DNA of 64,000 nucleotides from Bryobacteraceae bacterium (GTDB lineage Bacteria; Acidobacteriota; Terriglobia; Bryobacterales; Bryobacteraceae): positions 1 through 64,000 of the forward strand of contig JARKOC010000138.1 of assembly GCA_029975915.1 (NCBI GenBank), in the 5' to 3' direction. Position numbers and translations under genes: made by a program. Below, in pieces: positions 43,813-52,008 of this stretch (position 1 is the first letter of the stretch; each line of letters opens with the position of its first letter). The notes beneath the pieces are model-generated. The model was not told the origin of the DNA. It saw only the letters and a program-made list of their open reading frames with translations, and did no database searches.

Positions 43813-44610
43813 TTACGATAGAATTTCAAGTATTAAGTTTCCGTGACCCCAGACTGTTTGCCGGCCCACGCCCGTGTAAGCGCCGGCGCGCAAGAATGGC
43901 ATGAACTCGCCGAGATCCCCTTGATACTCCACCCAGCCGGTAATGCCGCCGAGCGGATGCGTCTGGCCCGTCCGGCTGCTGGTGCGATGCGCCCGGCGCC
44001 TTTTCAGTTCACCGCCCACGGACATCACTTGCCCGGCCCTCTCGCCGAAGCCAGCGAAGTCCATATCCAGCGCCCCCCTGCCATAGAGCGCGCGCAGAGC
44101 GCTGATCCTATCGCGTAGACGCCGCATCAACACGCCAAACGGCGGCAATCCGGCCCCGTCCCAGCCTTTGAGTTCCGTTGGCGTTTCGAAATGGACTCGG
44201 ATCAACGATGCCGGTTCAACTTCGTCTAAACGAATTCCAACATGCCGGGAATCCCAATTCAGAAGTCGAAGCGGAGTCCTTGATGGTCCGATTCCGGTTG
44301 CGGCGAGGCGTACAAAAGCCTCGCGAAAGGTGGATTCAAGGTCCGGAGCGAAGAGGATCAGATCAAAACCAAACGAACTGTTTTTGATCGATCTTCCGTC
44401 TAATTCCTTTGTTTGCAATACAAATGGGCGCGGAGGATCGGCAAGCCCGCTTGGGCCACCATGCTGCTTCGGGCGAAAGATCCTCTCATGTAGTTGGTAC
44501 CCTAGCGCTCCTCGGAAGAGGTTTGACGCCGGCGTCGGGAACTGCACTTCCCCCTCAACGAAAAAAGAAAGACGGCAGGTCAGCAACTCCAGGTTGAGAC
44601 CTGCCGTCAT
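43813..44610 (-). CDS. Orphan Cas6-like RAMP endoribonuclease
   Basis: A 265-residue protein of the Cas6 type. The N-terminal RAMP half begins with LTCRLSFFVEGEVQF and SNLFRGALGYQLHERIF. The C-terminal half ends with the Cas6 signature GGITGWVEYQGDLGEFMPFLRAGAYTGVGRQTVWGHGN, given here as residues about 220-258, whose GVGRQTVWGHG is the glycine-rich loop. Cas6 enzymes cut CRISPR precursor RNA at repeat hairpins using His or Tyr residues; the catalytic residue cannot be fixed by eye. No repeats, Cas1/2 or interference genes are near. The ATG sits on the terminator hairpin of the upstream NHL gene. Confidence 0.8.
   Translation of the reverse strand: MTAGLNLELLTCRLSFFVEGEVQFPTPASNLFRGALGYQLHERIFRPKQHGGPSGLADPPRPFVLQTKELDGRSIKNSSFGFDLILFAPDLESTFREAFVRLAATGIGPSRTPLRLLNWDSRHVGIRLDEVEPASLIRVHFETPTELKGWDGAGLPPFGVLMRRLRDRISALRALYGRGALDMDFAGFGERAGQVMSVGGELKRRRAHRTSSRTGQTHPLGGITGWVEYQGDLGEFMPFLRAGAYTGVGRQTVWGHGNLILEILS
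44561..44608 (-). terminator. Intrinsic terminator of the NHL gene, overlapping the Cas6-like start
   Basis: On the minus strand GACGGCAGGTC (44608-44598) and GACCTGCCGTC (44581-44571) form a perfect 11-bp stem; the loop can add a CAAC/GTTG stem. TTTCTTTTTT follows immediately. It begins 21 nt past the NHL-protein stop. The first G of the stem is the G of the Cas6-like ATG, so codons 1-14 of that gene lie within the hairpin. Confidence 0.85.
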
Positions 44611-44628
44611 GATAGTGATTTCCCGTTC

Positions 44629-47600
44629 TTATGGTTTGATGGCGATGGAAGTTGTGAGCCTGACCGTCGTGCTGTTCAGCACGTACTGGTTCGTCAGCAT
44701 GTCGCGGTAAATCATCGCCAGGGCCACTTGGTAGTTGTTGGCGGCCGTCCCGACGATATTGGCGGGCAACCGGGTCTGTATTCTCCATATCCCTGGCCGG
44801 CCGGGATCAAGCCTGGAGGCAAGGATGGGAACTTCCACTCCTCCGATGACCAAAATTCCGTCCATTGGGACTTCGACTTCCGCCGAGGTTCCGTCTTCCG
44901 GAGCGCCATCAATGCGGCCATAGCCGACCAGGTAAAGCGTCACTTCCGTGCCGCGAACCGCTGGATTGGCCGCCGAGTTCATCGTCCCATCTGAGTTATA
45001 GGCGATCACCTGCCCGCCGCCGGGCGGGCTGCTGACCATGAAGGCGGGCGATGCCGTGGAGAAATTCTGAATCTGGCTGGCCAGAATTTCGCCGGTCTCC
45101 GGTCTTTGGATGACGATCTCGGCAGAACCGGTGACCGGAGCCGCGGCCGGGATCTGGATCTTGGCCACTCCCGTACCCGCATCATTGGATACGCTGAACA
45201 TTGGGGCAGGCAGGCCGTTGACCAAGACTTCAAGGCCGGCCAGTTCCTTCGGCAGCGCGCCCTCCGGCGCGGTAACGGACTCGCCCGTCAGACTCACCCC
45301 CGGAACCAGTACACGCGTAATGAGCCCTGGAGCCAGACGGTAGAATCCGTTCTCCCAATTCGTCGCGAACAACTGGGGATAGTGCATCGTCAGCCGGTTG
45401 GCCGAGTCCACCACCATGAGGTTGCCGTTGGCGTCCAGCGTGACGTTGCGGGGGCCATAGGCGGTCATTTCGAAGTTCGGCGTGATGTTGCCCGACAGCA
45501 TGAGCGTGGCATAGCGCTGGAACCGCCTCACCCTGTTGCCGCTCTGGTCGGCGACGAAGATCTCGCCAGTGTTCTGATTGACGGCGACCGAGGTAGGTTG
45601 CATGGATCCCGACGACAGCCGGATAGGATCGCCCGCGCTTACGCCGATCTCGGTGGCCTGGTTGGCGCGCGAGAAGATGGCAACTCGCCGGTTGTTGGCA
45701 TCGGCGACATAGAGGCGGTCGTCGGTGTCGACAGCCAGTCCCAGAGGATAGTTCAATCGGCCGATTTCGCTGCCTGTGGTGATGGTAGTGAAGTCAGGCT
45801 GGCCGAAGACCATGCTGGCCTCCATGCCATTCGAGAATGGGGGATCAAATCGCAGGACCCGGTGGTAGAGCAGGTCGCTGACGTAGAGTTGCCCGTCGAG
45901 CGAGAACGCCAGGCCCGACGGGAAACCAAGCGTCGCTGCGGTGGGATTGAACGTCGCCACCGAGGTCATGCTGTCGCGGCCGATCACGAGATCGGGCAAC
46001 TGCTGTTTGCCTGGATCGTCAAACGGACGGGGATAGCGGAGCACCCGGCTGTTGCCGGTGTCGGCGACCCAAAGGTTGCCTTCCGCGTCCACGGTCACCA
46101 CCGATGGCAGGAACAATCCTGTCTCACTCGGACTGTTCGCATCGCTGTAAGGGGAGTTCACCAGCGCCCGGTAGAAATCCACCTGCCCAATGACAATGTC
46201 GGCGAAATCGCCCCCCTGGGCGCGCCGGGTATCCGACCAGCCGAGCACGCGGTTGTTGCCGGGATCGGCGACGTAGAGCCTCGGCGGATCAGAAGTCGCG
46301 TCAACAGCCACATGCGGATAGAGCGTCGTGGTCAGCAGCGTCCCGGCGCTGAATTCCCGCCCTTGAATGAAGTTCGGCGCCCGGTATTCGTAGGCGACCT
46401 GGCCCAGCAGACGAACGGCGGTGGCAGCGTCGCCAGCCTCCAGGAAGTTCGGAAAGACGGTAACCCGGTTATTGTCGGTGTCGGCCACCCAGACTTCATT
46501 GGCGGCGAAGACCGCGGTGGATGGATTCCGGAAACTCGAGGAATTTGGCTCCCAGTGAGAGTAGTGGTTTGGCTGCCCGCTGTTGAAATCGAACTGGCCG
46601 ATCACGCCTTTGGCCCTGGGAGAGAACTCAGTCGTCTCGGCGGGCCACTCTGAGGGCGGGTCGAATCGCAGAATACGGCTGTTCAGGCTGTCAACGACGA
46701 ACGGGACATCGCCGATGCAGAAGATGCCGCGGGCGCCCTCCCCGTAACGTGTTGAGTCGGAACTGGATGGAGCGAAACCGAACATGACGTCGTTGACGGC
46801 TGTCTGAACCGGCGCCGATGGCACGCCGAGTATCCGCTCGGCCGGTTTGCCGTCGTACTCACCGGGATTCCGGTAGAAGAGCACACGCGCCAGGTTGTCG
46901 GAGACATACAGGTTTCCCGCCGTGTCGAAGGCGAGGGCGGCCGGTTCGCGGAGCAGAACCTTGTTGATCTTGTCATTGATGTTGTTGATCCTGGCCTGAT
47001 TGGGCACGGCCAGTTGCATGCCGGCCTGGCCCAAGACCCGATTGGCGGCGATCTGCGGCTCCACCTCGCCGTTGCCCTGAATGTTGCCCGGCCCGTTCAC
47101 ATCGGATGCCGCAAAGCGCAGGACGCGGTGGTTGCCCGCGTCGGTCGCCCATAGATTTCCTTCTGGATCAAAGGCAAGCGAGGAGAGGTAGGTGGTCAGG
47201 CGGGAGGCGGTAGTCTGGCTGCTCTTCAGCGTTAATGCTGTAGGCAGAGCGGTGCTGGAAGTGGACTGATTCGGGTTGCGTGCGGTCCGCGTTGGCTGGC
47301 CGATTACCATGTCGGCGTTCTGTGCCGCGTTGGCCGGGTCAAAGGGGCTCGGAAACCGCAGGATCCGGTTGTTCCCTGCGTCATACACGAACAGATTTCC
47401 GCCGGGACCGACCACCATCGCCGCCGGCAAGGTTAGGGCGCTGTGAAAGGAGGTGGTAGGCGCGTAAGCTGCGCTGGAATGGAAGTTCTTCTGGCCGATG
47501 ACAATGTCGGCCATGGCGCCGTTCTCAAACTGAGCGGCATTTCTCCAGCCGAGTACCCGGTTGTTTTTGGTATCCGAGACATAAACCGCTGGCGGGTCCA

Positions 47601-47838
47601 GTGAGGTGTCCAACGTAACCGCCACAGGCCCAAATAGCTCCCGGCCTTCGAGCAGGTTTGGCGTCACCCCCGCCGGATTCACGGTCTCGTTGTAAGTGGC
47701 TGGACGGGTCAACTGACCTAACACACGCCCCGGAACCGGATTTGGAGTCACCTGCGCCAGCAGGCTGGGGACTGCTCCCGCCAACAGCCCAAGTACCAGA
47801 TGTAAGTATCTTTTTTTCAATTGCTTATCAACAACCAT
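44629..47838 (-). CDS. Large secreted NHL-repeat protein with Solibacter-type C-terminal domain
   Basis: A 1069-residue exported protein: signal peptide at about 10-29, then many NHL-like repeats, each about 50-70 residues, with motifs such as PPAVYVSDTKNNRVLGW, GNLWATDAGNHRVLRF, GNLYVSDNLARVLFY, RLYVADPGNNRVLGW and GQLYVSDLLYHRVLRF. From about 930 to the end runs a domain I associate with TIGR03437, common in Candidatus Solibacter: GGGQVIAYNSDGTMNSAANPA, then VTLYLVGYGRIDG and VEVPILASRLDPG. A probable cell-surface or secreted binding protein of unknown ligand. GGAGGCGGGGG precedes the ATG, and a strong intrinsic terminator follows the stop. Confidence 0.88.
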   Translation of the reverse strand: MVVDKQLKKRYLHLVLGLLAGAVPSLLAQVTPNPVPGRVLGQLTRPATYNETVNPAGVTPNLLEGRELFGPVAVTLDTSLDPPAVYVSDTKNNRVLGWRNAAQFENGAMADIVIGQKNFHSSAAYAPTTSFHSALTLPAAMVVGPGGNLFVYDAGNNRILRFPSPFDPANAAQNADMVIGQPTRTARNPNQSTSSTALPTALTLKSSQTTASRLTTYLSSLAFDPEGNLWATDAGNHRVLRFAASDVNGPGNIQGNGEVEPQIAANRVLGQAGMQLAVPNQARINNINDKINKVLLREPAALAFDTAGNLYVSDNLARVLFYRNPGEYDGKPAERILGVPSAPVQTAVNDVMFGFAPSSSDSTRYGEGARGIFCIGDVPFVVDSLNSRILRFDPPSEWPAETTEFSPRAKGVIGQFDFNSGQPNHYSHWEPNSSSFRNPSTAVFAANEVWVADTDNNRVTVFPNFLEAGDAATAVRLLGQVAYEYRAPNFIQGREFSAGTLLTTTLYPHVAVDATSDPPRLYVADPGNNRVLGWSDTRRAQGGDFADIVIGQVDFYRALVNSPYSDANSPSETGLFLPSVVTVDAEGNLWVADTGNSRVLRYPRPFDDPGKQQLPDLVIGRDSMTSVATFNPTAATLGFPSGLAFSLDGQLYVSDLLYHRVLRFDPPFSNGMEASMVFGQPDFTTITTGSEIGRLNYPLGLAVDTDDRLYVADANNRRVAIFSRANQATEIGVSAGDPIRLSSGSMQPTSVAVNQNTGEIFVADQSGNRVRRFQRYATLMLSGNITPNFEMTAYGPRNVTLDANGNLMVVDSANRLTMHYPQLFATNWENGFYRLAPGLITRVLVPGVSLTGESVTAPEGALPKELAGLEVLVNGLPAPMFSVSNDAGTGVAKIQIPAAAPVTGSAEIVIQRPETGEILASQIQNFSTASPAFMVSSPPGGGQVIAYNSDGTMNSAANPAVRGTEVTLYLVGYGRIDGAPEDGTSAEVEVPMDGILVIGGVEVPILASRLDPGRPGIWRIQTRLPANIVGTAANNYQVALAMIYRDMLTNQYVLNSTTVRLTTSIAIKP

Positions 47839-47900
47839 CCCCCGCCTCCTACTCTCTAAACCTTAACATGCCGTTTGTGGCCATTCCAGTACTCTTCGTT

Positions 47901-47942
47901 CCGGTTCGGTGGTACTAAGGCCGCACGCAGAGACCGAACCGG
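47901..47942. promoter_or_regulatory. Ten-base inverted repeat between the NHL and mqnA genes
   Basis: CCGGTTCGGT (47901-47910) and ACCGAACCGG (47933-47942) are perfect inverted copies with 22 nt between them; their centres are 32 nt apart, about three helical turns. The position in a divergent intergenic region suits a regulator binding as two dimers or a looped site. A hairpin is the alternative. It lies just upstream of the mqnA start region. Confidence 0.4.
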
Positions 47943-47966
47943 CCAAAATGGTACACTCAAGTTTCG

Positions 47967-48773
47967 ATGCCACTGACCGAACGCCGTCCACGCGTCTGCG
48001 CCGTGAGTTATCTCAATACCGTGCCACTCGTTTATGGCGCGCTCAATGGCCCCCAGCAGGGATCCATCGACCTCACGTTCGCCATCCCGTCGATCTGCGC
48101 GGCACGCGTCGATGAAGGCATCGCCGATGCTGGTGTTGTACCCGTCATCGAAGCGGCCAGGCTGGGCCTCGATTCGGTTCCCGATCTCGGTATCGCCTGC
48201 ACCGGCAGGGTCCGTAGCATCCTGCTCATTTCAAAGATCCCATTCGACCAGATCCGTTCCCTGGCCACGGACACAGGCTCCCGCACTTCGGTACAGCTTG
48301 CCCGTATCGTCCTCGCCCGCAAATTTGGGGCCGAACCAAGGCTGTTTTCGGCGGCTCCGAACCTGAACGAGATGCTGCGCACGGCCGATGCCGCCCTGCT
48401 CATCGGCGATGCGGCTTTGTCCGTTGATCCTGAAGGACTTAACTACTTCTGCCTGGATCTCGGCCAGGAATGGTTTGATCTCACTGGCCTGCCTATGGTG
48501 TTTGCGCTCTGGGCCGGACGGCCCGGCGCGCTGACTCCGCGATTGGTCGATCTGCTACACGAGTCGTGTCAATTTGGCCTGGCCAACCTTGACCGGATCG
48601 CGTCGGAGGAGTCCGGTCCTCGCGGTTTTACCCACCACCTTGTCGACTCCTATCTCCGCGAAAACGTCGAGTTTGAACTCGACAGCCGGCACCACGAAGG
48701 CCTCCAGACTTTCCTTGACCTTGCCCGCCATCTGAACGATCCGGTGCTCACGGAGGCTTCGGTCCTGAGATGA
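47967..48773 (+). CDS. mqnA: Chorismate dehydratase, futalosine menaquinone pathway
   Basis: A 268-residue member of the MqnA/MqnD periplasmic-binding-protein-like family. It begins RRPRVCAVSYLNTVPLVYG, the typical MqnA opening, and shows the CAARVDEGIADAGVVPVIE, TSVQLARIVLARKFG and ALLIGDAALS segments. MqnA converts chorismate to 3-enolpyruvyl-benzoate, the first step of the futalosine route. Its stop overlaps the mqnC-type gene by 4 bp. TACACT (47952-47957), 9 nt before the ATG, may be the -10 of a nearly leaderless transcript. The other enzymes (MqnE, MqnB, MqnD) are not in the window. Confidence 0.92.
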   Translation: MPLTERRPRVCAVSYLNTVPLVYGALNGPQQGSIDLTFAIPSICAARVDEGIADAGVVPVIEAARLGLDSVPDLGIACTGRVRSILLISKIPFDQIRSLATDTGSRTSVQLARIVLARKFGAEPRLFSAAPNLNEMLRTADAALLIGDAALSVDPEGLNYFCLDLGQEWFDLTGLPMVFALWAGRPGALTPRLVDLLHESCQFGLANLDRIASEESGPRGFTHHLVDSYLRENVEFELDSRHHEGLQTFLDLARHLNDPVLTEASVLR

Positions 48774-49807
48774 TGAGCCCGCGCGAAGCCGTTGATCTGT
48801 TTCGCGACAATGATCTGGTTGGAATCGGCATGGCGGCGGACGCGCTGCGCCGGAAGCACCACCCGCATGGGGTGGTCTCCTATATCATCGACCGGAACAT
48901 CAACTACACCAACGTTTGCACCGAGTATTGCTCGTTCTGCGCGTTCTATCGCCCGATCGGCCATCAGGAGAGCTACGTTCATCCGCGTGAGGTCATCTTC
49001 GAAAAGATCCAGGAGACGCTGGACCTGGGCGGCACAGGCGTCCTGATGCAGGGTGGGCTGCACCCGGAGCTGAAGATCGAATGGTATGAAGAGATGCTCA
49101 GCGCCATCCGCGCGCGCTTCGGACGCCGCATCTGGCTGCATTGCTTCTCGGCTCCTGAGATCCAAAACATCGCCAAACTGAGCGGACTGTCGCTCACTGA
49201 CACCATCGCGCGCCTGCGCGACGCGGGGCTGGATTCAATCCCCGGCGGCGGGGCCGAAATTCTGGATGACGAGGTCCGGCAGCGCATCAGCCGGCTGAAG
49301 TGCGACACGCAGGAGTGGATCGACGTCCATCTGGCCGCGCACCGTCTGGGAATGAGGACAACGGCCACCATGATGTTCGGTTGCGGGGAGACGATCGAGC
49401 AGAGGGTCAATCACCTTGAAGTGGTGCGCAGGATTCAGGAGGAGACGGGCGGATTCACGGCATTTATTCCATGGTCGTTCCAGCGCGAGAACACCTCGCT
49501 GGGCCGCTCGGTGAAGGAAGAAGCCACGGGCGTCGAGTACCTGAAGACGCTGGCCATTTCGCGGCTCTATTTGGAGAACATCGTCAATATCCAGTCCTCC
49601 TGGGTGACGCAGGGGCTCAAGACGTGCCAGGTTGGTTTGCGTTTCGGCGGCAACGACGTTGGCTCGATCATGATTGAAGAAAACGTGGTCTCGTCGGCAG
49701 GCGCGCGCAACAAGGCATCCGAAGAGGAGTTGCGCCGGTTGATCCGCGACGCCGGATTCATCCCTAAACAGCGTGATTCGCTCTACCAGACCTACTTCCT
49801 GAACTGA
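48770..49807 (+). CDS. mqnC: Cyclic dehypoxanthinyl futalosine synthase, radical SAM
   Basis: A 345-residue radical SAM enzyme. The cluster motif is NVCTEYCSFCAFY with Cys50, Cys54 and Cys57. GGTGVLMQGGLHPELKIEWYEEML, LHCFSAPEI, DSIPGGGAEIL, TTATMMFGCGET and GGFTAFIPWSFQ follow the MqnC pattern more closely than MqnE. It cyclises dehypoxanthine futalosine during menaquinone synthesis. The ATG overlaps the mqnA stop (ATGA), so both are translated from one message. A short hairpin (49799-49817) covers its 3' end. Confidence 0.92.
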   Translation: MMSPREAVDLFRDNDLVGIGMAADALRRKHHPHGVVSYIIDRNINYTNVCTEYCSFCAFYRPIGHQESYVHPREVIFEKIQETLDLGGTGVLMQGGLHPELKIEWYEEMLSAIRARFGRRIWLHCFSAPEIQNIAKLSGLSLTDTIARLRDAGLDSIPGGGAEILDDEVRQRISRLKCDTQEWIDVHLAAHRLGMRTTATMMFGCGETIEQRVNHLEVVRRIQEETGGFTAFIPWSFQRENTSLGRSVKEEATGVEYLKTLAISRLYLENIVNIQSSWVTQGLKTCQVGLRFGGNDVGSIMIEENVVSSAGARNKASEEELRRLIRDAGFIPKQRDSLYQTYFLN

Positions 49808-49817
49808 TCGAGTTCAG
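49799..49817. terminator. Small hairpin between convergent genes
   Basis: CTGAACT and AGTTCAG pair around a 5-nt loop across the junction of the convergent mqnC and alcohol dehydrogenase genes. It has no T tract on either strand; a weak bidirectional terminator at best. Confidence 0.3.
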
Positions 49818-50905
49818 TAGGCCGAATGGAGGATCGCCTCAACCTGTGATTGGCTGAGAGCCGCCGGATTGGCCTTCATGCTGGACGCCTGAAGAGCTTT
49901 TTCCGCAATCAGGCGGAACTCGGATTCCTTGACGCCATAGGCCCGCAGCCCTGGGATTCCTGCCCTTCTCACCAGGCCGGGCACGTCCACCCATTGAGCG
50001 ATCAGGCGGTACCGGGACTGCGCCGGATGGTCCGGAGCCAAGGCCGCGCGGTTGGCTGCAATTACGTGTTCGAGAAGCGCCGCGCATACCGCGCCGTGCG
50101 GCGCGCGGTACATGCCTCCGATGGGCGCCGCCAGACCATGCACGGCGCCAAGGCCGGCGTTGGCCAGACAGATCCCGCCAAACAGGCTGGCCAGGCTCAT
50201 CATCGTTCTGGCGGTTGCATCCGCGCCGTCCTTGAAGAGCCGCGGCAGCGCCCGGGCAGCGAGTTGGATTCCTTCGGCGCATAAGGTGTCGGTCCATGAC
50301 TGAGCCTTGCGGCTGACAAATGGTTCGATGAGTTGCGTCAGCGCATCCAGGCCAGTGGAGGCAGTCACTCCGGGCGGCGCGCTCAGTGTGAGATCGGGGT
50401 CGACCAGAGCCACAGCGGGCGTCATCGACTCATGCCGTAAACTGGCCTTCACCTGGCTTGCTTCATCGTGCAGGACGGCGTTGCGCGTCGCCTCGCTGCC
50501 TGTTCCGGCCGTGGTCGGGATGGCGATGGAGGGCAGGGCCGGACGCTCGAGCGGTTGCCCTCGCCCGGCAACTTCGAGGTAATCCATTACGTCGCCCGGG
50601 TTTGCCGCCAGTGCCGCAACAGCCTTTCCGAGATCGAGAGCCGAACCGCCGCCGCAAGCCACAACGGCGTCGCAGCCGGCTTCTCTCGCCGCGGCAGCAG
50701 CACGGCGGGCCTGCTCGACCGTCGGCTCGCCGGAGACCCTGAACACGGCCGCCACATCGATGGCATCTTCCAGCCATGCGAAGCGCCCGGCGGCGCCGGT
50801 CACGAGAAACGGCCGCCGGCCCAGTCCTGCCGCGAGCGAGGCGGCCTGCCTCGATACGCCGCGCCCGAACACGATGCGCTGGTTTGTGGTGATGTCAATG
50901 GGCAC
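49814..50905 (-). CDS. Iron-containing (type III) alcohol dehydrogenase
   Basis: A 363-residue NAD(P)-dependent dehydrogenase. The nucleotide loop CGGGSALDLGKAVAA lies near residue 84, PTTAGTGSEATRNAVL near 131, and the iron-binding His residues in GLGAVHGLAAPIGG and APHGAVCA near 250-275. The protein is shorter than the 380-390 residues of many relatives but complete at both ends. Primary alcohols, lactaldehyde or maleylacetate are known substrates of the family; none can be chosen here. The ABM monooxygenase gene lies 15 bp upstream on the same strand, so they may be one unit. Confidence 0.9.
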   Translation of the reverse strand: MPIDITTNQRIVFGRGVSRQAASLAAGLGRRPFLVTGAAGRFAWLEDAIDVAAVFRVSGEPTVEQARRAAAAAREAGCDAVVACGGGSALDLGKAVAALAANPGDVMDYLEVAGRGQPLERPALPSIAIPTTAGTGSEATRNAVLHDEASQVKASLRHESMTPAVALVDPDLTLSAPPGVTASTGLDALTQLIEPFVSRKAQSWTDTLCAEGIQLAARALPRLFKDGADATARTMMSLASLFGGICLANAGLGAVHGLAAPIGGMYRAPHGAVCAALLEHVIAANRAALAPDHPAQSRYRLIAQWVDVPGLVRRAGIPGLRAYGVKESEFRLIAEKALQASSMKANPAALSQSQVEAILHSAY

Positions 50906-50920
50906 GCCGCTGCTCCAGGC

Positions 50921-51232
50921 TTACCAGCCGGCGTCACCGGGAAACAGATTCGAATACTTGACGCTGGTGCGGGGCGCGGCCATCATCTCCGCCACGGTAT
51001 CGCGCCACTTGGCGTAGTGCGCTGTTTCCTTGTGCGCCGCCGGAGCCTCAGTGGTCCGGTAGACCTCCACAAGCACGAAGCGCGTGGGATCGTCGTTCTG
51101 CTGGGCAAAGTCGAACCGGGCGATGCCCGGCTCCTGTACGCTGTTTCGCGCGTTCTCCTCAGTCGCCGCGATAAACGCCTTGATGAACTCCGGCTTTACC
51201 TGAACATGAACATGGACGATCAACATAGACAC
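50921..51232 (-). CDS. Antibiotic biosynthesis monooxygenase (ABM) domain protein
   Basis: A 103-residue dimeric alpha+beta barrel protein. The ABM pattern is clear: [66 protein letters not shown] (residues about 30-73) and [13 protein letters not shown]. Members act as cofactor-free quinol monooxygenases or, as LsrG, in signal breakdown. It is divergent from truA with only 11 bp between the starts, and upstream of the iron-type alcohol dehydrogenase, with which it may share a message. Confidence 0.85.
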   Translation of the reverse strand: MSMLIVHVHVQVKPEFIKAFIAATEENARNSVQEPGIARFDFAQQNDDPTRFVLVEVYRTTEAPAAHKETAHYAKWRDTVAEMMAAPRTSVKYSNLFPGDAGW

Positions 51233-51243
51233 CCCGGACCATT

Positions 51244-52008
51244 ATGCTCAAAAGAGTGAACTGCTGGAAACTGACAATCGAATACGACGGCTCGCGTTAC
51301 TCCGGCTGGGCCGAGCAGACCAATGCCCGCACCGTCATGGGCGAGTTGCGCAAGGCCGTGGAATTGTTGCTCGGCGCGAGGGCCGAGATTGCCGGATCGG
51401 GCCGGACCGACGCCGGCGTCCACGCCGCGGCGCAGGTGGCCCACGTTAAGGCGGAGGTGAAGCGCAGCATTGCGCCGGAACAGTTCATGCGGAAGCTCAA
51501 CGACGAGCTGCCTTATGACATCGCCGTTTTGTCGCTCGAACCCGCCGCGGCCGCCTTCCATGCCCGCCACGATGCGATAGCCCGCCGGTACGTGTATCAG
51601 ATCTCCACCCGGAAGGATGCCTTCTCGAAAAAGTTCGTTTGGTGGATCAAGGAGCCGCTGGATGTGGAGGCAATGAAACAGGCCGCGGCTCTGGTCGCCG
51701 GGCGTCACAATTTCGCCCGTTTCAGGGCCAAGGATGATGCCCGGCCAAACGAATCCACCATCGTCGAAGTCTATTCATCGGAGATCGTCGTCCAGGATTC
51801 GCTGATTCTCTACAGAATTGAGGGATCGCACTTCCTTTGGAGAATGGTCCGGCGTTTGGCCGGTTGCCTGGTCAAGGTCGGGCGCGGCGAACTGGCGGTT
51901 GAGCAGTTCAGGCAGCTTCTCGCCAACCGTGGCGGAGCCCTGGACGTCGCCGCCTGGACGGCGCCGGCATCGGGATTGTTTTTGGAAGCGGTGACGTATC
52001 CGGACTAA
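51244..52008 (+). CDS. truA: tRNA pseudouridine(38-40) synthase
   Basis: A 254-residue RNA-modifying enzyme. IEYDGSRYSGWAEQTNARTV starts the fold; the catalytic Asp lies in GSGRTDAGVHA (about residue 56). FHARHDAIARRYVYQI and GSHFLWRMVRRLAGCLVKVG are the remaining family motifs. It modifies uridines in the anticodon arm. The 3' end overlaps that of the convergent VWFA gene by 4 bp. Confidence 0.95.
   Translation: MLKRVNCWKLTIEYDGSRYSGWAEQTNARTVMGELRKAVELLLGARAEIAGSGRTDAGVHAAAQVAHVKAEVKRSIAPEQFMRKLNDELPYDIAVLSLEPAAAAFHARHDAIARRYVYQISTRKDAFSKKFVWWIKEPLDVEAMKQAAALVAGRHNFARFRAKDDARPNESTIVEVYSSEIVVQDSLILYRIEGSHFLWRMVRRLAGCLVKVGRGELAVEQFRQLLANRGGALDVAAWTAPASGLFLEAVTYPD

Noticed and set aside
43500..44700. 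CRISPR array near the Cas6-like gene
   Set aside because: I looked for regularly spaced direct repeats on both sides and found none. The only structure is the terminator hairpin.
45106..46653. 515-codon open frame antisense to the NHL gene
   Set aside because: The open frame follows from the repeated codon pattern of NHL repeats on the other strand. There is no ribosome site and no recognisable domain.
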